6,026 bases of DNA, taken from assembly GCA_013334735.1 (NCBI GenBank), contig JAAXXA010000194.1, positions 1 to 6,026 of the forward strand, given 5' to 3'. Position 1 is the first letter of the stretch. Each line of letters begins with the position of its first letter. A model generated the notes under the pieces. It saw nothing but the letters and a program-made list of their open reading frames with translations. It was not told where the DNA came from and searched no databases. This document shows, piece by piece, positions 1 to 5,972 of the stretch. This stretch comes from Bacteroidota bacterium (lineage in GTDB: Bacteria; Bacteroidota; Bacteroidia; Bacteroidales; CG2-30-32-10). The position numbers were made by a program, and so were the translations under genes.

Positions 1-163
1 AATATATTTTTTTACCATTCCTGAGTAATTGTCGTGCATGCTTAAATTCAATATCATCAGAAGCAACATTGTCATAAATTATTTTTAGAGATTTGCTGCT
101 TTTTCTGAGATATTGAATTTAAGCATGCACGACAATTACTCAGGAATGGTAAAAAAATATATT
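1..163. repeat. Perfect 55-bp inverted repeat with 53-nt loop
   Basis: Positions 1-55 are the exact reverse complement of 109-163. Pairing stops at the loop edge (A56 faces A108), then TCAG 57-60 can pair with CTGA 105-108 past a one-base bulge. The right arm is coding sequence of the gene that ends at 384. Arm 1 starts at the very first base, so the true outer limit of the repeat cannot be seen. A length of exactly 55 fits a k-mer overlap from a de Bruijn assembler (55 is a common k), which would make this a fold-back at a contig end. A real invertible or palindromic element is the alternative. Confidence 0.95.
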
Positions 164-384
164 TCCTTGGTTTTGGATTCCATACTGATAACTTAGAAAG
201 ACTTCGAATAAAATCTCTTATTAATAGCGATATACCTCCAGCGTCAACTATTATACTTGAGGCGACATCTTATAAACTAGCTCAAGACTTAAAAGAAAAA
301 ATTCCAAAGAGTTATAAAATAAAATTTCCCAACCATGAATGGGACATTAATGAAATGTTTGAACATAGGATTAGACTTTTATAA
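109..384 (+). CDS. 3' end of an interrupted gene, unknown protein with an LGFGFH motif
   Basis: An open frame of 91 codons ends at TAA 382-384. It is closed upstream by TGA at 106-108 and has no start there, so only the C-terminal part is present. It begins DIEFKHARQLLRNGKK and continues into IYFLGFGFHTDNLERL, a hydrophobic beta strand with a glycine turn that looks like a Rossmann-type core. The remainder is charged and ends HRIRLL. The LGFGFHxxN segment reminds me of C-terminal parts of SIR2-like or related uncharacterised proteins; this is recall only, and I would not assign a function. If the loop 56-108 is read in reverse complement, the frame stays open for 17 more complete codons (RKSSKSLKIIYDNVASD) before joining DIEFKH. 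This suggests the gene was intact before the fold-back. Confidence 0.7.
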   Translation, partial: DIEFKHARQLLRNGKKIYFLGFGFHTDNLERLRIKSLINSDIPPASTIILEATSYKLAQDLKEKIPKSYKIKFPNHEWDINEMFEHRIRLL

Positions 385-440
385 ATTACAGTCCATAACA
401 AACATTTGATAATTCAAAAGAATAAAATTAAAAGAAAACT

Positions 441-716
441 ATGGAAAGAAAACAAGAATTAGCTGAATTATTAAAAAGAATCAATGATTCTAAAAAATCA
501 GATGTCCATTTTAACGAATTATACAAAGAATTAAAGACCGAAATTTTTCGAGCCGAAAATAATAATAATTCACATTATTTGAGTTGGTTGAAAGAAATTG
601 ATACTTCAGCACAATATTATATTTCAAAAAAAACCAACAAATACAAAAATTATAGTAATTTTTTAGATGAATTTCGTATTTGTGTTAGCGATCAGTTATC
701 AAGACAATCTATATAA
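441..716 (+). CDS. Small hypothetical protein, 91 aa
   Basis: An ATG at 441 follows an A-rich stretch (AAAATTAAAAGAAAACT), the usual kind of start region in Bacteroidota, where Shine-Dalgarno pairing is weak. The product is hydrophilic, rich in Lys, Asn, Glu and Ser, and predicted to be mostly helical: residues 1-35 (MERKQELAELLKRIN onward) look amphipathic. An Asn run lies at about 39-43, followed by an aromatic SHYLSWLKEI stretch. There is no signal peptide, membrane segment or known catalytic motif. It lies 56 bp after the interrupted gene on the same strand, so the two could be co-transcribed. I do not recognise the family. The short length, followed by 600 bp without a gene, leaves open that it is a remnant or a lineage-specific accessory gene. 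Confidence 0.55.
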   Translation: MERKQELAELLKRINDSKKSDVHFNELYKELKTEIFRAENNNNSHYLSWLKEIDTSAQYYISKKTNKYKNYSNFLDEFRICVSDQLSRQSI

Positions 717-778
717 GTATCTACCTAAATTACCATTAAATAATACGAAATTTAATTATACACACAATGTAAAGCCCA

Positions 779-905
779 TTTGCAGCCCATTTTTAAAGAC
801 AGATAATATTTTGGCTGCAAAAGGAAAAGGGAAAAAGAAATATCTATCGCACAGTCGTAAGCAAATTTGCAGCTTTTATTTCAAAGGAATAAAGTGTTTG
901 GCTGC
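779..905. repeat. Cluster of alternating GCAGC / GCTGC motifs
   Basis: TTTGCAGCC (779-787) is the exact reverse complement of GGCTGCAAA (813-821). A second pair, TTTGCAGC (866-873) and GGCTGC (900-905), repeats the arrangement with similar spacing (25 and 26 nt). Each pair could form a short hairpin. The motifs stand out as GC islands in AT-rich DNA. Their function is unknown: a remnant of a mobile element, binding sites for a protein, or chance. Confidence 0.4.
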
Positions 906-1081
906 ATTGCCAGTAGTATTGATTCCTACACCCTGAGAAAAGGTGTTGTAATTATAAAATAAAAAACAAAAAGTGATTATAATCGAAAAACCACACTTCA
1001 ATTAATTAAATTTTGTTTTCATGGTTTTATTTTTTATTTATACTTTGCACGGGGTAATTTACTACATTTTGGTTTCAGGTA

Positions 1082-1097
1082 AATGGTATAATGGTAT
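1082..1097 (+). repeat. 8-bp tandem duplication AATGGTAT x2
   Basis: AATGGTAT occurs twice in direct contact (1082-1089, 1090-1097) and is followed by the related AGGGTAT. The third unit forms the left arm of the stem-loop at 1097-1127. It is too short to assign a role. Confidence 0.6.
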
Positions 1098-1127
1098 AGG
1101 GTATAAGCTGCTCTTTTTTATACCTTA
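1097..1127. terminator. AT-rich stem-loop, possible weak terminator
   Basis: TAGGGTATAA (1097-1106) pairs with TTATACCTTA (1118-1127) over 10 bp with one G-T wobble, leaving an 11-nt loop (GCTGCTCTTTT). There is no clean T tract directly after the stem on the plus strand (TTCCTC follows, then a T run some 15 nt later), so intrinsic termination is only possible. It lies about 380 bp past the end of the 441-716 gene. Confidence 0.3.
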
Positions 1128-1281
1128 TTCCTCTATATATTTTTTCATTCATAAAATGCGCTAATTTATCCCGTTTTTAGTATATATTCTTGTGCAATTA
1201 TGAGTATAACCAGCAACAATATATCTTTATTTTCAGCTCAAATCCAAGTACTTTAGCCACTTTAAACTTTAGGCACTTTAA

Positions 1282-1296
1282 TCCGCCGATGGCGGA
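1282..1296 (-). terminator. GC-rich palindrome after the PD40 gene
   Basis: TCCGCC-GAT-GGCGGA forms a perfect 6-bp GC-rich stem with a 3-nt loop, about 29 bp past the stop codon of the minus-strand PD40 gene. Palindromes of this TCCGCC...GGCGGA type occur often between genes in Bacteroidota as far as I recall. The minus strand shows TTAAAG rather than a T run after the stem. It may therefore act as a transcript-end or RNA-stabilising hairpin more than as a strict intrinsic terminator. Confidence 0.45.
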
Positions 1297-1324
1297 CTTA
1301 TTGATTACAAATTTTGAACTTCAT

Positions 1325-2995
1325 TTATTCTTGGGTAATTTTTTCTAAAATAATCAACTTTACTAACACATTAGATTTGTCTTTATTTGAAGGAAGGGTT
1401 ATTTTTTCATAATATTTTTTGAATCCTGGTTTGTCAACGGATATTTCATATTCTTTTCCGCTTTCCAATGATACAAAATAATCCCCCAGATCGTTGGTAA
1501 ACAATTGGTAAACCTGTTTACCCGTCGCCAGTTCTTTTATCACTATTATTGCATCAACCTGTTGTGCGGAATTTGACTCAATAACACTTCCCTTAAATAT
1601 TGCAAAGTTTGAATTAACTTGTTTTATAGAAGAATCTTTTTCAGAAGGTATAATATAATTGGACATATCTATTTCGTATATATCTGTACCACCCAGTCCA
1701 TTTTCTCTATTACTTGTTAAATATGCTTTTTTGCCATCTAAAGTTAATGAAAAAGTTAATTCATCTTTTGTTGTATTTATCGGATAACCTAAATTTTGGG
1801 GTTCGCTCCATGAAGAATCGGCTTTCATCTCACTTTTAAAAACATCATAACCTCCCATTGTGTTATGCCCGTTGGAAATAAAATATAGAGTTTTCCCATC
1901 GGAATGCATAAATACGCACATTTCATCGCCATCAGTATTAATAACTGCTCCAAGGTTTTCAGGTTTATCCCATAGATTTTTACCTATTTTATTACTTTTC
2001 CATATATCGGCATTTCCATAACCTCCGTTTCTTTCACTAATAAAATAAATGGTATTTTCATCGGGCGACAAGCTGCAGGAGCCTTCAAAAAATGATGAAT
2101 TAACTGGTTTTCCCATAGCTTTTGGAATAGACCATTTTCCGTCAGTTTTTTTTGTGGAAAAATAAATATCACCACTACCGGTAACTTTGGGGATATTTTT
2201 GTAAACAAAAAGAGTATTTCCATCGGGAGATATTCCTATACAGGCATCATGACCTGTGGTGTTCAAATCTCCTTCTAAGCCTGATGCCGGTGTCCACTTA
2301 TTTGACCCATCTTCCCAATTGGCAAAATATATATCGTCATAATATTGCCCCGAATTTGGATCTATACCTCCTCCTTTTGTATCCGACCTTCTTGATGTAA
2401 ATATCAAAGTCTTATCTCCCGGGCTAATTAATGGCATACCTTCATCAAATTCACTATTTACATCTTTTCCCAAATTATTAATTTTTATATTAACAGGATG
2501 CGACAATAGATATTGTGCCGTTTCTGTTTGTGATAGCAATTCGTTTACAGGATCGTTTATTATCTTACGGGGTGAAATGGAATTTTTGTAAATATTATAT
2601 TCCATAATGGCGCTATCAAGTTTTCCAAGGTATTGGTAAGCTTGCCCCAAAAAAAAGTGAGAATGTTTATCTACAAGTCTTGCATTTAATTTATTTGCCT
2701 TTATTAAATATTGAATAGCTTCTTCCATATTTTGTAATGCAACATTACATTTCCCTATTTGATAATTAATTTTAGCATCATTCTTATTAAGTTCATAAAG
2801 TTCTCTGTAGATTCTTAATGCTTCTTTGTAATCGCCATCCTTGTACTTAAAATATGCCGTTATACGACTAAAACATTTTTTCTTGCCTTTTGGGTTCGAC
2901 TCAGAAAAAAGCTTGTGAAAACTTGCAGTTGCCGTAAAATTGAATGTTGATGCAACAAATACAATTACAACAAAATATATTAGTTTTTTTATCAT
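1325..2995 (-). CDS. Exported TPR / PD40 beta-propeller / carboxypeptidase-regulatory-like protein (PorE-like without OmpA domain)
   Basis: A complete gene of 556 codons. Residues 1-24 form a signal peptide (MIKK, hydrophobic IYFVVIVFVAS, cleavage probably after ATA24), so the product is periplasmic or outer-membrane associated; I see no lipobox Cys. Residues 47-140 are TPR-like helices (FKYKDGDYKEALRIYREL; GQAYQYLGKLDSAIMEY). Residues about 184-442 hold five PD40/WD40-like blades, each with an (S)PDGxTLYFxS-type core, at roughly 184, 249, 303, 357 and 411; the later blades add GGYDVFKS or GGTDIYEI. Residues about 464-550 resemble a carboxypeptidase regulatory (Cna-B/transthyretin-like) fold. 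Many relatives, including the type IX secretion protein PorE, follow this order with a C-terminal OmpA peptidoglycan-binding domain. Here the protein stops after the regulatory-like domain. The gene lies 136 bp downstream of porX on the same strand, and I found no convincing promoter of its own. Confidence 0.88.
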   Translation of the reverse strand: MIKKLIYFVVIVFVASTFNFTATASFHKLFSESNPKGKKKCFSRITAYFKYKDGDYKEALRIYRELYELNKNDAKINYQIGKCNVALQNMEEAIQYLIKANKLNARLVDKHSHFFLGQAYQYLGKLDSAIMEYNIYKNSISPRKIINDPVNELLSQTETAQYLLSHPVNIKINNLGKDVNSEFDEGMPLISPGDKTLIFTSRRSDTKGGGIDPNSGQYYDDIYFANWEDGSNKWTPASGLEGDLNTTGHDACIGISPDGNTLFVYKNIPKVTGSGDIYFSTKKTDGKWSIPKAMGKPVNSSFFEGSCSLSPDENTIYFISERNGGYGNADIWKSNKIGKNLWDKPENLGAVINTDGDEMCVFMHSDGKTLYFISNGHNTMGGYDVFKSEMKADSSWSEPQNLGYPINTTKDELTFSLTLDGKKAYLTSNRENGLGGTDIYEIDMSNYIIPSEKDSSIKQVNSNFAIFKGSVIESNSAQQVDAIIVIKELATGKQVYQLFTNDLGDYFVSLESGKEYEISVDKPGFKKYYEKITLPSNKDKSNVLVKLIILEKITQE

Positions 2996-3067
2996 TTTGA
3001 ATTATCTTTATTATTAGTTGGCTAAAATAGAAATTTTTTTTTTAAATTTTTAAAAATGAAGCTTTTT

Positions 3068-3100
3068 TTTGGTTTATAGGTTCATAAATTGCTATATTTG
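3068..3100 (+). promoter_or_regulatory. Bacteroidota-type promoter match facing into the 3' end of porX
   Basis: TTTG at 3068-3071 and TATATTTG at 3093-3100 fit the Bacteroidota -33 (TTTG) / -7 (TAnnTTTG) pattern with 21 nt between them. It points rightward, antisense to porX, with a predicted start near 3107. No convincing gene follows: an ATG at 3108 opens only 23 codons and overlaps the porX stop region. It is either a chance match in AT-rich DNA or the source of an antisense transcript. Confidence 0.3.
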
Positions 3101-3131
3101 AGCGCTTATGAAAAATTTAACCTGTAGAAAA

Positions 3132-4682
3132 TTATTTGGGGGAAAGTGTAATAATAGGGATCAACATTTCTTCGAGTGAAATTCCTCCATGCTGAAATGT
3201 GTTACGGTAATAATTTACATAGTAATTATAGTTATTAGGATAAGCAAAAAACTTATTTTCTTTTGCGAAAATATATGTTGTGCTTACATTCATTTTAGGC
3301 AGGAAAGCTTCTGCCGGATTTTTTACTTCAAAAACATCCCTTTTTTCAAACTGAAGTGTTTTTCCAAGTTTATATCGCAAATTTGTATTTGTGTTTTTAT
3401 CTCCTATCACTTTTGACGGATTATGAACTTTTATCGAACCATGATCTGTTGTAAGAATTATATGCGCTTTTTTTTCGGCGGCAAATTTTATTACTTCCAT
3501 TAATGGTGAATGTTCAAACCATGAATATGTAAGTGAGCGATATGCTGCTTCGTCGTCTGCAAGCTCTTTTATTACCTCCATATCAGTACGCGCATGCGAA
3601 AGCATATCAACAAAATTATACACTATTACATTAAGTTTGTTATCCATCAGATTTGAAAGATTTTCAACTAATTTTTTCCCTGAATGCAGATTCAGCACTT
3701 TTGTATAGGAAAATTTGATATCCTTACCATAGCGCCTCATTTGAGATGCAAACAACTCCTCTTCATATTGATTTTTTGTGCCTTCTTCATCCTCGTTCAT
3801 CCAAAGGTTAGGATATATTTTCTCAATCTCTGTCGGCATTAATCCCGAAAATAATGCGTTTCTGGCATATTGTGTTGCTGTTGGCAATATGCTGTAATAC
3901 ATTTCGTCTTCTACTACTCTGTAATACTCTTCGAACAATAATTGCAATACTTTCCATTGGTCATACCTAAGATTGTCAATAACTAAAAAGAAATATGAAT
4001 TTGGGCTTGCAAGCTGAGGAATTAATTTTTCTCTTACTAATGTGTGAGACAATAAAGGTCTTTTATCCTTACCATTTAACCACGACAAATAGTTCGATTC
4101 AATATATTTTGAAAAAAGAGCGTTTGCTTCATCTTTTTGAGATTTTAGGACTTCTTTCATCCCGTTGTCATTCGACTTTTCTAATTCCAGCTCCCAATGT
4201 GTAATTTTTTTGTAAACTTCTGCCCACTGATTAAAATCAAGTTTTTCATTTAACGTCATCCAAATATTGCGAAATTCTTGTTGATAAACTGATGAGGTTT
4301 TTTCGCTGATCAAGCGTTTATGGTCAAGATTTTTTTTAATCGCCAATAATATTTGGTTTGGATTTACAGGCTTTATAAGGTAATCGGCTATTTTTGAACC
4401 GATTGCATCTTCCATAATTGTTTCTTCTTCACTCTTTGTAATCATAACAATTGGAATATGTGGCGCAATATTTTTTAATTGTGTGAGGGTTTCAATACCA
4501 GATAAGCCCGGCATATTCTCATCAAGAAAAATTATGTCAAAAGTTCGTGTTTTAACAATATCGAGAGCTTCATTGCCACTATTGGTAGTTACAACATCAT
4601 AACCTTTTTCAATTAAAAACATAATATGAGGTTTGAGAAGTTCTATTTCATCGTCAGCCCATAATATTGTTATTTTTTCCAT
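3132..4682 (-). CDS. porX: PorX, response regulator with PglZ-type phosphatase domain (type IX secretion)
   Basis: A complete gene of 516 codons, the usual PorX length. Residues 1-120 are a CheY-like receiver: acidic pair D10/D11, phosphoacceptor D54 (FLDENMPG), T82 and K104 (IKP). A helical linker follows (about 130-225). Residues about 228-516 are the PglZ / alkaline-phosphatase-superfamily domain. The likely metal and catalytic residues are present: D236 (VIDNLRYDQ), Thr268 or Thr270 (LPTATQYARNA), D359 and H363 (FVDMLSH), D413/H414 (TTDHGS) and H498 (FQHGG). In characterised Bacteroidota, PorX acts in the cytoplasm with the sensor kinase PorY and a sigma factor to control type IX secretion genes, and its PglZ domain hydrolyses phosphodiester or oligonucleotide substrates. 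All key residues are intact, so it should be active. It is divergent from the HD gene, with the PD40 gene next downstream. No porY or sigma gene is present in the window. Confidence 0.95.
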   Translation of the reverse strand: MEKITILWADDEIELLKPHIMFLIEKGYDVVTTNSGNEALDIVKTRTFDIIFLDENMPGLSGIETLTQLKNIAPHIPIVMITKSEEETIMEDAIGSKIADYLIKPVNPNQILLAIKKNLDHKRLISEKTSSVYQQEFRNIWMTLNEKLDFNQWAEVYKKITHWELELEKSNDNGMKEVLKSQKDEANALFSKYIESNYLSWLNGKDKRPLLSHTLVREKLIPQLASPNSYFFLVIDNLRYDQWKVLQLLFEEYYRVVEDEMYYSILPTATQYARNALFSGLMPTEIEKIYPNLWMNEDEEGTKNQYEEELFASQMRRYGKDIKFSYTKVLNLHSGKKLVENLSNLMDNKLNVIVYNFVDMLSHARTDMEVIKELADDEAAYRSLTYSWFEHSPLMEVIKFAAEKKAHIILTTDHGSIKVHNPSKVIGDKNTNTNLRYKLGKTLQFEKRDVFEVKNPAEAFLPKMNVSTTYIFAKENKFFAYPNNYNYYVNYYRNTFQHGGISLEEMLIPIITLSPK

Positions 4683-4731
4683 TTTTGTTTGGTTTTTGTA
4701 TCTTTACCGAAATTTTTTTAATGATATATTG

Positions 4732-4739
4732 CAAATATA
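4732..4739 (-). promoter_or_regulatory. Probable -7 box of porX
   Basis: On the minus strand these bases read TATATTTG, an exact TAnnTTTG match, followed by C as is common. The predicted start is near 4725, giving a porX leader of about 40 nt. No clear TTTG -33 element is visible at the expected distance, which would lie inside the HD gene. The box directly abuts the proposed start of the HD gene. Confidence 0.5.
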
Positions 4740-5972
4740 TTGAAAAATAAGGAAATCAGTAAAAGAAAAATATTCAACGATCCTGTATATGGATTTATTT
4801 CAGTTCAGGACGATTTTCTTTTCAAAATTATCGAACATCCTTACTTTCAAAGGTTAAGGAGGATAAAGCAATTAGGGTTGACACATTTAGTATATCCCGG
4901 CGCATTTCATACGCGTTTCCACCATGCTATGGGTGCAATGCATCTTATGAGCGAAGCTATTGAAGTGTTACGCTCTAAAGGTAATGATATTACTGACGAA
5001 GAAGCAAGAGCTGTGTTGATTGCTATTCTGCTACACGACATCGGGCACGGTCCTTTTTCTCACGCCTTAGAAAACTGCATAGTTTATGACTTATCACATG
5101 AATATCTTTCCAAGCTTTTTATGGAAAGACTGAATATTGAATTTAAAGGAAAGTTGCAGTTAGCTATTGATATTTTCAGAAATAAATATAAGAAAAAATT
5201 TCTGCATCAACTTGTTTCCGGTCAATTAGACGTTGACCGCTTGGATTACCTAAAACGAGATAGTTTTTTTACAGGTGTTTCAGAAGGTGTTATCAGCACT
5301 GAACGCATTATTAAAATGATGGATGTGGTTAATGATCAGTTGGTTATTGAGGCTAAAGGTATTTATTCTATTGAAAAATTTATAATAGCGCGAAGGCTTA
5401 TGTACTGGCAGGTATACCTTCACAAAACTGTTCTGGGAGCCGAATACCTTTTGATAAAGGTATTGAACAGAGCTAAATATCTTGCCGATAATGGTGTTGA
5501 ACTCTTTGCCACTCCGTCTCTTCATGAGTTTCTTTATAATAAATACAACAAAGAGGATTTTTTAAAACAACCTATTTTGCTTAATACTTTTTCAAATCTC
5601 GACGATTACGATATTTATGCTTCTGTTAAAGTTTGGCGCGATGAAAAAGATCCAATTCTTTCTACTTTAAGTAAAAATATTATGGAAAGACGCCTTTTTC
5701 ATGTTGATATACAAAACCAGCCTTTTGATAAAGATTTTATAGAAAAATTAAAGAAAAAAGTTTCAGCTGCATATAAAATAAAAGATGAAGATGTTTCTTA
5801 TTTCGTTTTTTCAGATAAAGTGGAAAATAATGCTTATAATCAACAACCTCTGCCAATTCCTCATCCCTTTACTCTCCTCCTCCCTCAATACCCCCACTCC
5901 ACATGCCCAAGCGGTGATCGATTCAGTTCTTCCCGGAGATGCTTCCACTTCGGCAAGAATTTATCCATGTAG
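4740..5972 (+). CDS. HD-domain phosphohydrolase (dGTPase/SAMHD1-like), C-terminus replaced by foreign sequence
   Basis: 410 codons as read. The N-terminal KIFNDPVYGFI and RLRRIKQLGLTHLVYPGA segments are characteristic of the HD phosphohydrolase family related to dGTPases. The metal site is complete: H62 (RFHHAMG), H99-D100 (LLHDIGHGPFSH) and D164 (GQLDVDRLDYLKRD). The likely reaction is hydrolysis of a nucleoside triphosphate or related nucleotide in the cytoplasm; the substrate is not shown. The only start in this frame is TTG at 4740 (a stop lies at 4722-4724), and the family motif begins about 10 residues in, so TTG is plausible. Residues 1 to about 368 (ending VENNAYNQ) are native. From about 5844 the frame runs into GC-rich DNA and gives a Pro/Ser-rich, low-credibility tail that also overlaps a convergent gene. 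The real protein should end in a different stretch of some 35-40 residues not present here. Confidence 0.85.
   Translation: MKNKEISKRKIFNDPVYGFISVQDDFLFKIIEHPYFQRLRRIKQLGLTHLVYPGAFHTRFHHAMGAMHLMSEAIEVLRSKGNDITDEEARAVLIAILLHDIGHGPFSHALENCIVYDLSHEYLSKLFMERLNIEFKGKLQLAIDIFRNKYKKKFLHQLVSGQLDVDRLDYLKRDSFFTGVSEGVISTERIIKMMDVVNDQLVIEAKGIYSIEKFIIARRLMYWQVYLHKTVLGAEYLLIKVLNRAKYLADNGVELFATPSLHEFLYNKYNKEDFLKQPILLNTFSNLDDYDIYASVKVWRDEKDPILSTLSKNIMERRLFHVDIQNQPFDKDFIEKLKKKVSAAYKIKDEDVSYFVFSDKVENNAYNQQPLPIPHPFTLLLPQYPHSTCPSGDRFSSSRRCFHFGKNLSM

Larger units (their letters stand above)
717..1324. other. Long gene-poor intergenic region
   Basis: About 600 bp between the stop of the small plus-strand gene and the stop of the minus-strand PD40 gene, so it separates two converging units. 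No frame here looks like real protein. It contains four GCAGC/GCTGC motifs (779-905), a weak ACACC/GGTGT hairpin (928-946), an 8-bp tandem repeat (1082-1097), a 10-bp AT-rich stem-loop (1097-1127) and a GC-rich palindrome (1282-1296). A sequence resembling a -7 box (ATACTTTGC ending at 1048) has no good -33 partner and no gene downstream. The region is compatible with a decayed accessory gene or an unrecognised non-coding RNA, but nothing proves either. Confidence 0.6.

Noticed and set aside
1..163. Insertion sequence end or CRISPR-like repeat
   Set aside because: There is no transposase, no target duplication is visible, and only one inverted pair exists. The right arm is ordinary coding sequence.
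667..936. An 89-codon plus-strand frame overlapping the end of the 441-716 gene
   Set aside because: It starts inside the other gene in a different frame, has unlikely composition and runs through the repeated GCAGC/GCTGC hairpins. No fold or motif is visible.
928..946. ACACC/GGTGT hairpin as a terminator
   Set aside because: It has only a 5-bp stem with no following T run, too weak to call.
1011..1050. Possible plus-strand promoter (TTTTG ... ATACTTTGC)
   Set aside because: The -7 match is imperfect, the spacing to TTTTG is about 25 nt, and no gene lies downstream on that strand for over 3 kb.
1984..2223. A 79-codon minus-strand frame inside the PD40 gene
   Set aside because: It is an out-of-frame shadow of the propeller blades, which are clearly the real coding sequence.
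3108..3179. A 23-codon plus-strand frame just after the promoter-like match
   Set aside because: It is too short, overlaps the porX stop region, and has no recognisable content.
3189..4204. Plus-strand frames of 69-75 codons opposite porX
   Set aside because: They are antisense to a well-conserved protein, with Ile/Phe/Cys-rich products typical of reversed AT-rich coding DNA.
5280..5525. An 81-codon minus-strand frame opposite the HD gene
   Set aside because: It is antisense to conserved HD-protein sequence and shows no independent coding signal.
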